Made by a program: the position numbers and the translations under genes. The notes below the pieces were generated by a model. That model ran no database searches, was not told the DNA's origin, and was given only the letters and a program-made list of their open reading frames with translations. Below are positions 11,629 through 21,436 of a DNA stretch of 64,000 bases, in pieces. The stretch comes from Sporothrix humicola (Eukaryota; Ascomycota; Sordariomycetes; Ophiostomatales; Ophiostomataceae), in assembly GCA_021396245.1 (NCBI GenBank), contig WNYE01000067.1, positions 62,001-126,000 on the forward strand, given 5' to 3'. Each line of letters opens with the position of its first letter. The first letter of the stretch is position 1.

Positions 11629-11864
11629 ATGCTCTCCGCCGTTTACAGGGCGCCTGGCGCGCTGAGCTCTACCCAGAGCAGAGCCGTGCAGGCAGGACGA
11701 GTGGCAGCAGGCGCGACTGCAATGACTCGTATGGTGGCCGCGAGGGCAGGAACAGCATTATCCCCCCCACGAGTCGACCCACTTCTGGCCTGCTTCTCAT
11801 CAGGTGACTGTGTATTTTCGTCCTTGGTTTGTTCTTTCCTTTCTCGACAGCCCTCAGCACATAA
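11629..11864 (+). CDS. Tentative small mitochondrial-leader protein
   Basis: No family recognised. Exon 1, 11629-11803, begins MLSAVYRAPGALSSTQSR and is rich in Ala, Arg, Ser and Thr with no acidic residue in the first 45 positions. That is the composition of a mitochondrial presequence. A GTGACT donor and GACAG acceptor give a 47-nt intron and a short second exon, 11851-11864, ending ALST-stop (62 aa). Without splicing the frame runs to 12042 in T-rich sequence that does not look coding. A TATA box sits at the right distance. Against it: no branch-site consensus in the intron and no homologue known to me. It could also be the first exon of a longer gene. Confidence 0.35.
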
Positions 11865-13241
11865 TACGCTCATTGCCCAGGCTGCAAGCCTTATTTTGTA
11901 TGCACTCGTCTACTGCGTTGTAAATACGAGTGTTTACTTTGATTTGTTTCCTTTTATGCGACATTTTGTTGAATATACCTCCCACTCCCTGCCTCCTGCA
12001 TATCCCATCACCGTCTATCGCGGCTCTCTATCCCTCTCATAGGCTGTAGTTGCCGGTTTCGGACACCCTTCTTTTCTTTTGGCTCGCGCCTTCCTTGGTC
12101 TGCTTTATCACTATCTCCTTCCAAGTGGAAAGACGAGGGAATAAACAAACAAGTGACGGAAGGACCAGCCAAGTAAAAGGGGCGTTGGTTCTCATTTGGG
12201 AAACAAGATAGAGAATGTGTGACTCGCACCTTCTCATTTTCCCCTGTGGTTCATAAATTTTGTCGATAGGCAAATATGGTGACAAGGTGTGAGGTATTAC
12301 TTACAAGGAAGGACCTACTGTACCAGTGTGTGGGAGGTACGATCCGCTAGGGTATTTCATCGCCCCAATTGTTCAGGTCGGCAAGACCATGCCATGCCAT
12401 AGCATCAGTCAGACGATACATGACAAGGCAGGTGCAAACAGCACCACAAAACAACATGCATATTGCATTTCTGTCTGATTTGCTGCACGTTTGCAGAAGT
12501 TTCGTCTGTTGCTCTTTCCCTCCACAGCTCGCCTCTAATTGCCTCACATGATGGCCCTGTCCGCATCGTTCCTTCCCTTCGGTTGTTTGCCTCCCCCTGC
12601 CTTATTTTGGCGGCTTACTCCATATAAGGGCTACTGTCTTGCTGGCTTTCTTTTTTTGCTGCTGGGCTCTTTCCTTTGCTTCCTCTCATCTTCTCCCTCT
12701 CTTTCTACATCTTCTCACGAACTCCATTTCCATCAATATTCCTCCTCACTTTAACGATTTCATCTCATCTTAGCCGTGTAAGAGCTTTTCCACACTCTCT
12801 TCCCCAAACTCCAACTCCCTCCCCACACCACTCACGTCACTGTGCACCCTAGCCTGGTGTTAGTTTCTTACCTGTTTCGGCAATCCTTCCCCCTTCGCTT
12901 TTGCCCGGCACAAGGCACAAATCTTCGCCTTTTGCCGCTCCATCGCAGCTTTCCGCACGCCTAGCCCCCTCCTTAATCGCACCCTGACCCGCCGCCGACC
13001 CCGCCAGCAACTGTGACTCCTTCAGTGCCTGCAGCCGTGTTTCCGTTATTTTCCTACGGCTCCCCCGTCCTCTTCTTCCGTCCCGTCTCCGTTATTTTTT
13101 ATCTTTCACACTTCGCACACTTTACACACGTCGCTCGCTTTATACACGCTTCCATCTGTTGCTAACACTAGCTCTACGACTTCAACAGTCTCGCCGATTT
13201 CCCACCAAACCAGAACCTTTTCGTCGTCTCCTACCGTCACC
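11865..13241 (+). other. Gene-free interval with long pyrimidine-rich leader of the aminotransferase gene
   Basis: From about 12540 to 13240 the plus strand is strongly C/T-rich, with many TTC/CTC/TCTC runs and few A. This is typical of the promoter and 5' leader of a highly expressed fungal gene. No other gene is supported. Confidence 0.5.
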
Positions 13242-14699
13242 ATGTCTGCCTCATCGCAACGGTGCTTAAATCACGACAACATCAACCCCCATGTCAAGGC
13301 CGCCAAGTACGCCGTAAGAGGCGAGCTTGCCGTGCGCTCGGAGGAGTACCGCGCCCGCCTCGCCAAGAACGACACCTCGCTCCCCTTCAAGCAGATCATC
13401 TCCGCCAACATCGGCAACCCGCAACAGCTCGACCAGAAGCCCATTACATTCTTCCGCCAAGTCCTGAGTCTCGTCGAGAACCCACTTCTGCTGGAGAACG
13501 AGGATGTGTTGATCAACCAGCTCGGCTACAAGACGGACGTCATTGCACGTGCCAAGTGGCTGTTGGAGAAGGTCGGCTCGGTCGGTGCATACAGCGCGAG
13601 CAACGGTGCGCCTGCGATCCGCCAGAGCATCGCAGAGTTCTTGGAGCGCCGTGACGGCTACCCGGCAAGCCAGGCAGACATCTATATGTCGGCAGGTGCT
13701 TCGTCTGGTGTTAACACGTTGCTGCACGTGATCTGCGCCGGCCCGTCGTCCGGTGTTCTCGTGCCGATCCCCCAGTACCCGCTGTACACGGCATCTCTTT
13801 CGCTGCTAAACGCACAGTGCGTGCCGTACTACCTCGACGAGGCACACAACTGGGCCACAGATATGGAGGCGGTGCGCACATCGCTGCAAGAGGCCCGCAA
13901 GAACGACGTTGACGTCCGGTGCATTGTTGTCATAAACCCCGGCAACCCTACCGGTGCGTCGCTCTCAGAGCAGGATGTGGAGGCCGTTATCGAGCTGGCA
14001 CGTGCGGAGCGTCTCGTGATTATTGCCGACGAGGTCTACCAGACCAACGTCTTTGTTGGCAAGTTCCACTCCTTCAAGGGCGTCCTGCGCCGCCTGCAGG
14101 AGCAGAACCCTGGCAAGTACGACAATATCGAGCTTGCGTCGCTGCACTCGGTCTCCAAGGGCATGGTCGGCGAGTGTGGCCACCGTGGTGGTTACTTTGA
14201 GCTTGTTGGATTTGACCCTGCGGTGCAGGCTGAGATCTACAAGTTTGTCAGCATCATGCTCTGCGCCCCCGTGGTCGGCCAGTGCCTGGTCGAGCTGATG
14301 GTGAACCCGCCCAAGCCGGGTGAGCCGAGCTACGAGCTGTACGACAAGGAGTACAACGGCATCTACAACGGCCTGCGGGAGCGTGCCGTTGCCCTGCACA
14401 AGGCGTTTGACCAGATGGAGGGCGTCGAGTGCGGCGAGCCGCAGGGCAGCATGTACCTGTTCCCGACGATCCAGCTGTCGGAGAAGGCCGCTGCTGCCGC
14501 CGCCGCCGAGGGTCGCGAGCCCGACGAGTTCTACTGCCTCAAGATGCTCGAGGCAACCGGCGTCTGTGTTGTTGCTGGCAGCGGTTTTGGTCAGAAGCCC
14601 AACACGCTGCACTTCCGCACGACGTTCCTGGCGCCCGGCACGGAGTGGGTGGGCAGCATTATCAAGTTCCACAAGGAGTTTATGGACACCTACAGATAG
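13242..14699 (+). CDS. ALT1: Alanine aminotransferase (PLP-dependent)
   Basis: Catalyses L-alanine + 2-oxoglutarate = pyruvate + L-glutamate, linking nitrogen and pyruvate metabolism. Single exon, 485 aa, full family length. The class I/II aminotransferase fold is continuous. Visible are LGYKTDVIARAKWLL near the N-terminus, GAYSASNGAPAIRQ, the glycine-rich MSAGASSGVNTLL, the VINPGNPTGASLS motif, IIADEVYQTNVF, and the PLP-lysine motif HSVSKGMVGECGHRGGY (Lys near residue 306). The C-terminal domain carries GSMYLFP and LHFRTTFLAPG. The start MSASSQRCLNHDNINPHV has a good context (CACC-ATG) and no mitochondrial presequence, so a cytosolic form is inferred. A second, mitochondrial form from an upstream start is not seen. 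Confidence 0.93.
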   Translation: MSASSQRCLNHDNINPHVKAAKYAVRGELAVRSEEYRARLAKNDTSLPFKQIISANIGNPQQLDQKPITFFRQVLSLVENPLLLENEDVLINQLGYKTDVIARAKWLLEKVGSVGAYSASNGAPAIRQSIAEFLERRDGYPASQADIYMSAGASSGVNTLLHVICAGPSSGVLVPIPQYPLYTASLSLLNAQCVPYYLDEAHNWATDMEAVRTSLQEARKNDVDVRCIVVINPGNPTGASLSEQDVEAVIELARAERLVIIADEVYQTNVFVGKFHSFKGVLRRLQEQNPGKYDNIELASLHSVSKGMVGECGHRGGYFELVGFDPAVQAEIYKFVSIMLCAPVVGQCLVELMVNPPKPGEPSYELYDKEYNGIYNGLRERAVALHKAFDQMEGVECGEPQGSMYLFPTIQLSEKAAAAAAAEGREPDEFYCLKMLEATGVCVVAGSGFGQKPNTLHFRTTFLAPGTEWVGSIIKFHKEFMDTYR

Positions 14700-15098
14700 A
14701 TGGACGGATTAACGCGGTAAAGAAGCGATAAAAGGGGAGATGACATTCTACTTGCGCGATTTATGTGATTCATTTCATTTACATTTTACATTATTCCCTG
14801 GAAGCGTTGGGATATAAAACGGGGAGGAGGTCTTTGCTAGAATAGCATCGCTACTCACTCACTATTGGTTAAACTTATGGTTATTGGGCTCTGATATAAT
14901 TGAAGATCTCCCTAGACATATTACGAATACAATTGGCTAGCTCTAACTTCGATGCAGTGCGACTTGAAGCCATAGTCTTTATGGATCTCAAATGTATCTT
15001 GGTTTATGTTTATAGAATGCGACTAAAACAAGACTCGTCTGTGACTCAACCCTCTGAACTATGATACAAACAACCCCCTTCTAGCGAACGAACCCTTC
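14700..15098. other. Convergent 3' region of ALT1 and RPN7
   Basis: About 400 bp of AT-rich untranslated sequence between the two stop codons. Nothing else is seen. Confidence 0.5.
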
Positions 15099-16643
15099 CT
15101 ATGCCCGCTCACTTCCCCGCAGCCGCACGGCCTGGCCGTACTTTTGCAGTTTCGTAATCAGCTGGTCGCCCTGCCGCACAACGTCCTGGTACTGCTTGTT
15201 CTTGTCGTCTGGGCGGTTCGTCTCGATGACGCCCTTGCCGGACACGCGGTCGATCGTGCAGGGGATGCGGCCAGCGGCAATGAACTTGGCCAGGTCGCGG
15301 TCGAGGAAATCAACAGTGACGCCAAAGTCCTGGGCCATGCTGTCGAGGCCGACAACGCGGTACGACTGCAGCAGCTGCTGGTAGGCGCGCAGGCGCATCT
15401 CGCGGATGAACCAGCTCTTGTGCTCGTGGAGGTAGCGGTCCTGGTTAAGGAACTGCTCCTCGACCTGGGCCAGAGCCTGGAAGAACTGCTTGTAGCGGCC
15501 CATGTAGAGGCTGGCAACGAGCTGGGCGAGGGGCGAGAAGTCGACGGACATCTCGGCCTCGGGCTGCTCAATGCCCGTGCCCAGCGTCGTCAGATTGACA
15601 ACGCCCTTGGAGGGGCCGGCGGCGCCAGACGAGCCGGGTGCTGCTGCAGATGCTGCCGCCGCATTGGCATCTGCATCTACGCCGGGGCCGGCCGAAATGA
15701 CACCAGATAGTGCCAGCAGCTTGTCCTCGCCGTCGCCCAGAATGGCCTTGATCTCGGGAGCGTCGACAACCTTGGCCTTGAAGTCGACACGCTTGAGGCT
15801 GACAGAGCCGGCCAAAACAGCGTAGACCACAAGCTGGCTGTAGGTGCACAGCTCGTAGCTCGTGAAAGTGGACAAGCTGTCGAGCAGCAGCGGCGCGGCC
15901 ACGTTGTAGTTGCGCACAGTCAGCAGCGACAGGCCCTCGTAGGCCTTGAGGCGGTTGCGGCGGTCCCAGTCACCGCCAGCGTCGACCAGGGCTGTGGCAC
16001 GCTCGATCAGACGCTTCACCAAGAACTTGTCGCCAAAGAAGAGGCCGACACGGACCATGGCCAGCACAACGTCGATCTTGGCACCCAGGATGCCCGTGTT
16101 CTCAAAGACAGCCTCGTACGCAGCCAGCGCCTTGTCCTTGTCGCCGACACGCGCCCAGAACTCGGCACGCTTGCCACGGACAGCCTGAATCTCCGTCTCG
16201 CCAGCCTGCTCGACGGCCTCGTCCTCCTCGGTCTGCAGGGCCGCCAGCTCGGCCTCGTTGGCCGTCTGCAGCGTCTGGTACAGGGACTCGTCCCAGGCGA
16301 GGGCGGCCGTGGCGGTGGGGTTCTTGTTGGCGATCATGCCGACAGCGCTCGATTTGCGGCTCAACGGCTTGCCAGGCGGAATGTGCGGGGCGGTCGTGCC
16401 GGAAGAAGATGTGGACTTGGAGGTCGAGGACGAAGAAACATCACCGACAGCGTTCAGGACACCCTCGACGGGATGTGCCAGGTACCGGTAAAGCGGCGCC
16501 ATCTTGTGCTCGCTAATGGCCTCCTGGACGGCCTTGGCGGCGGCTTGCTGGGCAGTGCGGCCGGCATAGGGGTTGGTGAGGGCAAAGACCTGCTGGGCCA
16601 GCGGCAGCAGGGGCCACTTTGTGTATTGCGGGTCGGAGCCCAT
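15099..16643 (-). CDS. RPN7: 26S proteasome regulatory lid subunit Rpn7 (PSMD6)
   Basis: PCI-domain subunit of the 19S lid, important for lid assembly and for linking lid and base. Single exon, 514 aa, about 85 longer than yeast Rpn7. The start MGSDPQYTKWPLLPLAQ is the conserved N-terminus. The helical repeat region contains GDKDKALAAYEAV and GGDWDRRNRLKAYEGL, and the PCI winged helix ends ETNRPDDKNKQYQDVV, GDQLITKLQKYGQAVRL. The extra length comes from two low-complexity inserts. One is Ser/Thr-rich (about residues 65-110). The other is Ala/Gly-rich (about residues 310-355), at a loop inside the PCI region. Both look like benign linkers. Divergent from ABD1. Confidence 0.95.
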   Translation of the reverse strand: MGSDPQYTKWPLLPLAQQVFALTNPYAGRTAQQAAAKAVQEAISEHKMAPLYRYLAHPVEGVLNAVGDVSSSSTSKSTSSSGTTAPHIPPGKPLSRKSSAVGMIANKNPTATAALAWDESLYQTLQTANEAELAALQTEEDEAVEQAGETEIQAVRGKRAEFWARVGDKDKALAAYEAVFENTGILGAKIDVVLAMVRVGLFFGDKFLVKRLIERATALVDAGGDWDRRNRLKAYEGLSLLTVRNYNVAAPLLLDSLSTFTSYELCTYSQLVVYAVLAGSVSLKRVDFKAKVVDAPEIKAILGDGEDKLLALSGVISAGPGVDADANAAAASAAAPGSSGAAGPSKGVVNLTTLGTGIEQPEAEMSVDFSPLAQLVASLYMGRYKQFFQALAQVEEQFLNQDRYLHEHKSWFIREMRLRAYQQLLQSYRVVGLDSMAQDFGVTVDFLDRDLAKFIAAGRIPCTIDRVSGKGVIETNRPDDKNKQYQDVVRQGDQLITKLQKYGQAVRLRGSERA

Positions 16644-17474
16644 GGTGTCGGTGGAAGAGGAGGAGAAGGTGAGGTGAATGTGGCGATGGGAGAGAGTCGT
16701 CGTTTGTCAAAATGTCACGATGACGAGGAACAGCCCTGGCTGTGTGTTCGCTAGTGGGAGGGTAATTCGATGCAAATGAGATTCGATTTGATGCAATGCA
16801 ATGTCCGATGCTCGATTGATGCGCCGGGATCGTCACGTCGAATGCAGAATGCGATGGGGGGGCGGTTGTGGTGGTGTTTGGTTGGTTTGTGTGGATATGC
16901 AGCTCCAGCTCGATTGAAGCTTTTTGGAGGGACAGAGAGGCGGCTGGTGACAGTTGGGATTGGGAATTGGGGCAACAGTGCTAGGCGGCAGACAAGGCAC
17001 GCGTTCCAGAGCAGCGCCAGCAGGCAAGAGCCAGCCAGGGCGGGTAGGCATTTGCACCTTCCCAGACTCAGGCGAAATGGGCCACCCAGCAACGCTAGTT
17101 ATGTAAGCAGCTAAGCTCTGTGCGACACAACAAGTGCTACCGGCAAAGTATGTCGCACCTGCAAATCGTCGTCTCCTTGGTATTGGGGCTAGAACCATGG
17201 CAAACCCATCACAAAATCAACAATAATCACACGAAAGACTACCTGCATCCAGGTAGCACAACCTCTACTTTTGTCATTTATTGACTATATACGGATCTTG
17301 GATCCTTCTCATTTACTTTCCATCTATTCACATCCACATTTCATCGCATGAGCGGCATTTGAGGAGCTTCAGTTTCGTCTCGACTTGTCCTTTTCTTCTC
17401 TTCTCTCCCTTTTCTCATTTCTCTCCTCTCCTCTCCTCTCCTCTCCCTCACTTTCTCTCTTCATACCGCTCAAT
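16644..17474. promoter_or_regulatory. Divergent promoter region of RPN7 and ABD1
   Basis: 831 bp between the two starts. The ABD1 side carries a CT-rich leader including a perfect pentanucleotide repeat at 17421-17445. No recognised proteasome-specific element was found by eye. Confidence 0.5.
17421..17445 (+). repeat. (CTCTC)5 microsatellite in the ABD1 leader
   Basis: Five perfect CTCTC units, 30 bp upstream of the ABD1 start. Such polypyrimidine tracts are common near fungal transcription starts. Confidence 0.9.
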
Positions 17475-19289
17475 ATGGCCGACAACTACGAGGGCGAGTC
17501 ACGGCGCAGCCACGGCGACTCCGACAGACGTGACGAGCATTCGAACAAGCGGCAGCGTTCGCGCTCGCCTGACCAGCGCGACCGCCGAGACTACAGAGAC
17601 GACAGAAGAGATGGCCTCAGAGACGACAGAAGAGATGGCCACAGAGACGACCGCAGAGACGACCGCAGAGACGACCGCAGAGACGATCGTAGAGATGATC
17701 GGAGAGACGACCACCAGCCCAAACGCAGACTCCAGTCGTACGCTTCACGACGCAACGAGGAAGAACGCAGCCACAGAGACTACCACGACCGCAATCGCAA
17801 CCGCGACGACAATGACTACGACCGTCGAGCCAACGACGAGCTCCCACAACCCTTTGACGCACGGGCTCTCGAGCCTGCCAAGAGACGTGCGCGCTCTAGA
17901 TCCCCGGGCGGCGGCTCCGGGTCTGGACCGGGAGCTGGTGGTGGTGGCGGCGGCGGTGGTGCAGACTTGCCTCGCAAGCCAAAACGGCCAGGCCAGCGTG
18001 CTCGCATCACAGATGCCGAACGCGAGGCCATCCGTCAGAGAGCTCTCGAGCGCGAGCGGCACCAAAAGGAGGAGATGGAGCGGCAGGCGCAGCGGGCGGT
18101 GATTGACGACGTGGTCCGCTCGCACTACAATGCTGTCCCCGAGCGTGGCCGCGAGTGGCGCAAGACGGCCAGCACAATCAAGGGCCTGCGGTCCATGAAC
18201 AACTGGGTCAAGAGCTGCATTATCCAGAAATTTGCGCCCGACGAGGAGTTTGAAGAGCGCACACGCAACGGCATTGGCGGTGCGGGCCAGCACGAGTTGT
18301 TGGTGCTCGATATCGGCTGCGGCAAGGGCGGTGATCTCGGCAAATGGAACCAGGCACCGCAAAAGGTGCAGCTGTACGTCGGGCTGGACCCGGCCGATGT
18401 CAGTATTGAGCAAGCGCGTGATCGCTACCGGGAGATGACGAGCCGGGGTGGTGGTGGACGCGGTGGGCGTGGCGGATACCACAATAACCGGGGGCCGCCT
18501 CGCGTGTTTGACGCTCGCTTCATGGTCAAGGACTGCTTCGGCGAGAGCATTGGCGACATCAACATTATCCAGGATGTGGGCTTCGACCAGAACCCGCTGT
18601 CGCGCCGTGGCTTTGACGTTGTCAGCATGATGTTTTGCATGCACTACGCATTCGAGACGGAGCAGAAGGCGCGCACCATGCTCAAGAACGTGGCGTCGGC
18701 GCTGAAGAAGGGCGGCCGCTTCATCGGCTGCATTCCCAACTCGGATGTTCTGGGCGACCGCGTCGAGCGGTTCCACATCCAGCAGGCCGAGAAGAAGAAG
18801 GCAGAGGAAGCCAAGGCGGCAGAGGCACCCGAGGGAACCGACAACAAGGACGGCAAGGACGGCAAGGACGGCAAGGCAGAAGAGGCGGGCGAGGACGGCG
18901 AGATCAAGCCGGAAGAGGTCAAGCAGACGGCCGAGTGGGGCAACAGCATCTACCGCGTGCGGTTCCCTGGCGATACACCAGCCGACGGTGTCTTCCGGCC
19001 GCCGTTTGGCTGGAAATACAACTTCTTCCTCAACGAGGCCGTCGAAGAGGTGCCCGAGTACGTTGTTCCATGGCACGCGTTCCGTGCGCTGGCAGAAGAC
19101 TACAACCTGGAGCTGCAGTACCACAAGACCTTTGGCGAGGTCTGGGAGAGCGAAAAGGACGACCGTACGCTGGGTCCGTTGAGCGAGCGCATGGGCGTGC
19201 GTGACCGGAACACGGGCGACTTGCTGGTCAGCAAGGAGGAGATGGAGGCCGCGAGCTTCTATGTGGCGTTCTGCTTCTACAAGGTGTAG
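17475..19289 (+). CDS. ABD1: mRNA cap guanine-N7 methyltransferase
   Basis: Transfers a methyl group from S-adenosylmethionine to N7 of the GpppN cap in the nucleus. Single exon, 604 aa. The start MADNYEGESRR is chosen over an upstream in-frame ATG because the upstream stretch (17385-17474) is CT-repeat leader. Residues 1-90 are an Arg/Asp-rich low-complexity arm with tandem repeats. Basic sequence and RARITDAEREAIRQRALER follow. The catalytic domain starts near residue 215 with SHYN and RSMNNWVKSCII, which are characteristic of Abd1. The SAM-binding motif VLDIGCGKGGDLGKW is near residue 276, DVVSMMFCMHYAFE is the acceptor-side motif, and the end is SFYVAFCFYKV. A Lys/Glu/Gly-rich insert (about residues 445-480) separates two parts of the fold. 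Confidence 0.94.
   Translation: MADNYEGESRRSHGDSDRRDEHSNKRQRSRSPDQRDRRDYRDDRRDGLRDDRRDGHRDDRRDDRRDDRRDDRRDDRRDDHQPKRRLQSYASRRNEEERSHRDYHDRNRNRDDNDYDRRANDELPQPFDARALEPAKRRARSRSPGGGSGSGPGAGGGGGGGGADLPRKPKRPGQRARITDAEREAIRQRALERERHQKEEMERQAQRAVIDDVVRSHYNAVPERGREWRKTASTIKGLRSMNNWVKSCIIQKFAPDEEFEERTRNGIGGAGQHELLVLDIGCGKGGDLGKWNQAPQKVQLYVGLDPADVSIEQARDRYREMTSRGGGGRGGRGGYHNNRGPPRVFDARFMVKDCFGESIGDINIIQDVGFDQNPLSRRGFDVVSMMFCMHYAFETEQKARTMLKNVASALKKGGRFIGCIPNSDVLGDRVERFHIQQAEKKKAEEAKAAEAPEGTDNKDGKDGKDGKAEEAGEDGEIKPEEVKQTAEWGNSIYRVRFPGDTPADGVFRPPFGWKYNFFLNEAVEEVPEYVVPWHAFRALAEDYNLELQYHKTFGEVWESEKDDRTLGPLSERMGVRDRNTGDLLVSKEEMEAASFYVAFCFYKV
17593..17710 (+). repeat. AGAGACGACCGC-type 12-bp coding repeat
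   Basis: Around ten imperfect units encode an R-D-D-R tandem in the N-terminal arm of ABD1. Middle units are nearly identical, which suggests recent expansion. Confidence 0.9.
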
Positions 19290-19567
19290 GGTGGTGGGAT
19301 CAAGTGAAAGGGGTGAATGAAAGGGTGTAAAATATGACGGGCATCAGCAAGGCGGGCGTTTAATTGGGCGTTTTAAAAGCGAATGTGTTTGTTTTTTTCA
19401 GGTGTATCAATATAAATCAAGAAAAACTAGATATAATATCAAGAAAAACAACATATAATAAAATAAATAAAAATGGCGGCTGTCCGCTATATATGCCAAA
19501 ATAAATATCCAAAAATAAAAGAAAGGGTATGAAATCCAAGATGTTCCGAGATGTTCCAAGACGACAT

Positions 19568-21436
19568 CTAGCCCAACCGCACCTTGCGCCACATGCGCAT
19601 ACACTCCTGCAGGTCAACAGACAGAGTGCCGTCGACAGCCGTTGTCGAGTCCTTGATCAGAGAAACAAGCAGCGTCGCGTTGACAAACATCTCCATGTCC
19701 GAGCGCAGCGCTTGCAGATCCGCCTTTTTCATGCCGCCCAGATCGGCCCACGACTTCCAGCGGTCCAGCATCTGGCAGAGGTTCCGTGCAAACTCGCCGT
19801 CGCGGACCATGCGGTGTAGAATGTGGCCGGCCATCTCCTTCATGTCGACGTTTGCCTGCTGCGGGTCAGGCTGCTCGCCGCCGCCCTCGGAATGCTCGCC
19901 CGCCCGCCGCTTCTTCTCCTTCAGCAGCCACCGCAGCGCGTGCTCGGCCACCAGCCGGTTGTCCCACCGTGCACTGTGCAGCGCCTCCATCTCGCGCTGC
20001 TCGCGCCGCTCCTGGTCCCGCTGTGCGCTCGCCCGCATGTCCTCGATGCGCTGCATGTTCTCGTGCTGGCGACGATCACGTGCGGCTGCTTCGCGCTGGT
20101 GCTGGGGGAGGCGCATCTCGGCCTGCTGCGCCATGCGCTGCTCGTTCATCCGCTGCACAAACAGGTTGTGGCTGTAGGTGTGGTCAGACGAGTGCTGCGT
20201 GGCCCACTCAGGCGTCTCGCTCTCGTCGGCGGCGCCCAGAAGCACGAGCACGCCGCAGGGGACGGTCTCGCGGCGCGCAAAGGCCATGATCTCCTCGGGG
20301 ATGCGGTAGTTCCACAGGATCGTCTGGCTGGTGGTGCCGTAGGCGGTCGCGGCGCTCGCAAACCACACTCCGTCGCTGGCGCCTGGTCGCAGGCGAATGT
20401 GCTCAATGTACAGGCTGTCGAGGTTGACGGTGCTCGTGAGCGGGAAACTCGTGCCGGCTGGTCCTCCAGGAGCCGTTGCGCCGCCCATTGTGTTGTTGCG
20501 CGCAATGCCGCCAGCGCGGCGCTTTTCTTCTGTGAGCGCAGTGATGATGCCGTCCACAGAGATCTGGCAGGTAATGGGCGTTGTTGCAGCAGTGGCGCTG
20601 ACACGGGCAGACGAATCGAGAGAGTTCCGCTGGCTGCCTTTGGCATCCTTGGCGTTGGCCGTGGCAGGACGAGAAGATGTCGACGACGAAGCAGCGCCTG
20701 CTGTCTCTTCGTTTCCAGCGGCGGCGCTGTCGGACGCATCCTTGGCTTCTGCTGCCGGCGTCTCTTCCGGCTTGTACTCGGGCGGTGGAGCCGGCAAACT
20801 GACCCAGTATGGCGGCAGGTCCGAAAAGCTGCGGCTGATCCACGAGGGCTCCCACGTTACACAGAGTGATAAATTGCCGTCAGAGTCGTCGAGTGGCGCA
20901 AGTGTCAAGGCGTTGTGGTGCCCATCAGGCGACTTCATGAGCGCACAGCCCACAGGCGTCCAAAGGCCCGTTGACCGCAGAAGCCGCCAGCCGTGAGGGT
21001 CAGGAACGGCACCAAGGTCCAACAGGTACGATATGAGCTCGTCAAAGTTGATGTCGACCTGGGGCTGCCGCAGCTGGTCGGCGTACTCGACACGCTGTGT
21101 TTTGAAGCCGATCGCGTTCGTCTTCCAGTTGAACGTCGTCCAAGAGCCGCCGGGGATCGAGCTGGGGTTGCGTGACAGCGACCAATATTCCTGGCGGTGC
21201 TGGAACCGGTCCCAAGGCGTGACGGCGTATCGTGGCAACTCGATTTCTATGATGCGGTTCACGACATCGCTGCGGGTCAGCGCTGTCAGACGGCTGTGAC
21301 GCAGCATGCGCTTGATCTTGGACGCGTTGACAAGCGTGAAGAATGTGTTGTACATGATCGGCAGCACACCGAGCACGGCGAGCGGCACACCAATGTACGT
21401 AATGATGTCCGTCGCCGACCGCCCGTTGTCCGACAT
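19568..21436 (-). CDS. Fungal membrane-anchored protein of unknown function
   Basis: Function not recognised. Single exon, 622 aa, start MSDNGRSATDIITYIG at 21436. One transmembrane helix lies at about residues 12-34 (YIGVPLAVLGVLPIMYNTF). A conserved-looking globular part follows to about residue 210, rich in Trp and aromatic residues (YAVTPWDRF, SWTTFNWKTNAIGF, PDPHGWRLLRSTGLW). A Ser/Ala/Thr-rich linker (residues about 225-290) and a second globular segment come next. A highly charged Gln/Arg/Glu helix (about 440-530, QREAAARDRRQHENMQR) precedes the helical C-terminus. The orderly composition and strong codon bias mark it as a real gene. The N-terminal anchor with a large soluble part suggests an organelle or ER membrane, by inference. 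Converges on ABD1. Confidence 0.85.
   Translation of the reverse strand: MSDNGRSATDIITYIGVPLAVLGVLPIMYNTFFTLVNASKIKRMLRHSRLTALTRSDVVNRIIEIELPRYAVTPWDRFQHRQEYWSLSRNPSSIPGGSWTTFNWKTNAIGFKTQRVEYADQLRQPQVDINFDELISYLLDLGAVPDPHGWRLLRSTGLWTPVGCALMKSPDGHHNALTLAPLDDSDGNLSLCVTWEPSWISRSFSDLPPYWVSLPAPPPEYKPEETPAAEAKDASDSAAAGNEETAGAASSSTSSRPATANAKDAKGSQRNSLDSSARVSATAATTPITCQISVDGIITALTEEKRRAGGIARNNTMGGATAPGGPAGTSFPLTSTVNLDSLYIEHIRLRPGASDGVWFASAATAYGTTSQTILWNYRIPEEIMAFARRETVPCGVLVLLGAADESETPEWATQHSSDHTYSHNLFVQRMNEQRMAQQAEMRLPQHQREAAARDRRQHENMQRIEDMRASAQRDQERREQREMEALHSARWDNRLVAEHALRWLLKEKKRRAGEHSEGGGEQPDPQQANVDMKEMAGHILHRMVRDGEFARNLCQMLDRWKSWADLGGMKKADLQALRSDMEMFVNATLLVSLIKDSTTAVDGTLSVDLQECMRMWRKVRLG

Noticed and set aside
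17385..17474. N-terminal extension of ABD1 from the upstream in-frame ATG
   Set aside because: The extension translates the CT-repeat leader (Ser/Leu/Phe/Pro). The ATG at 17475 begins protein-like sequence.
17745..19124. 459-codon minus-strand frame opposite ABD1
   Set aside because: It is the antisense shadow of the GC3-rich cap methyltransferase gene. Composition is Leu/Val/Ala/Arg low complexity with no motif.
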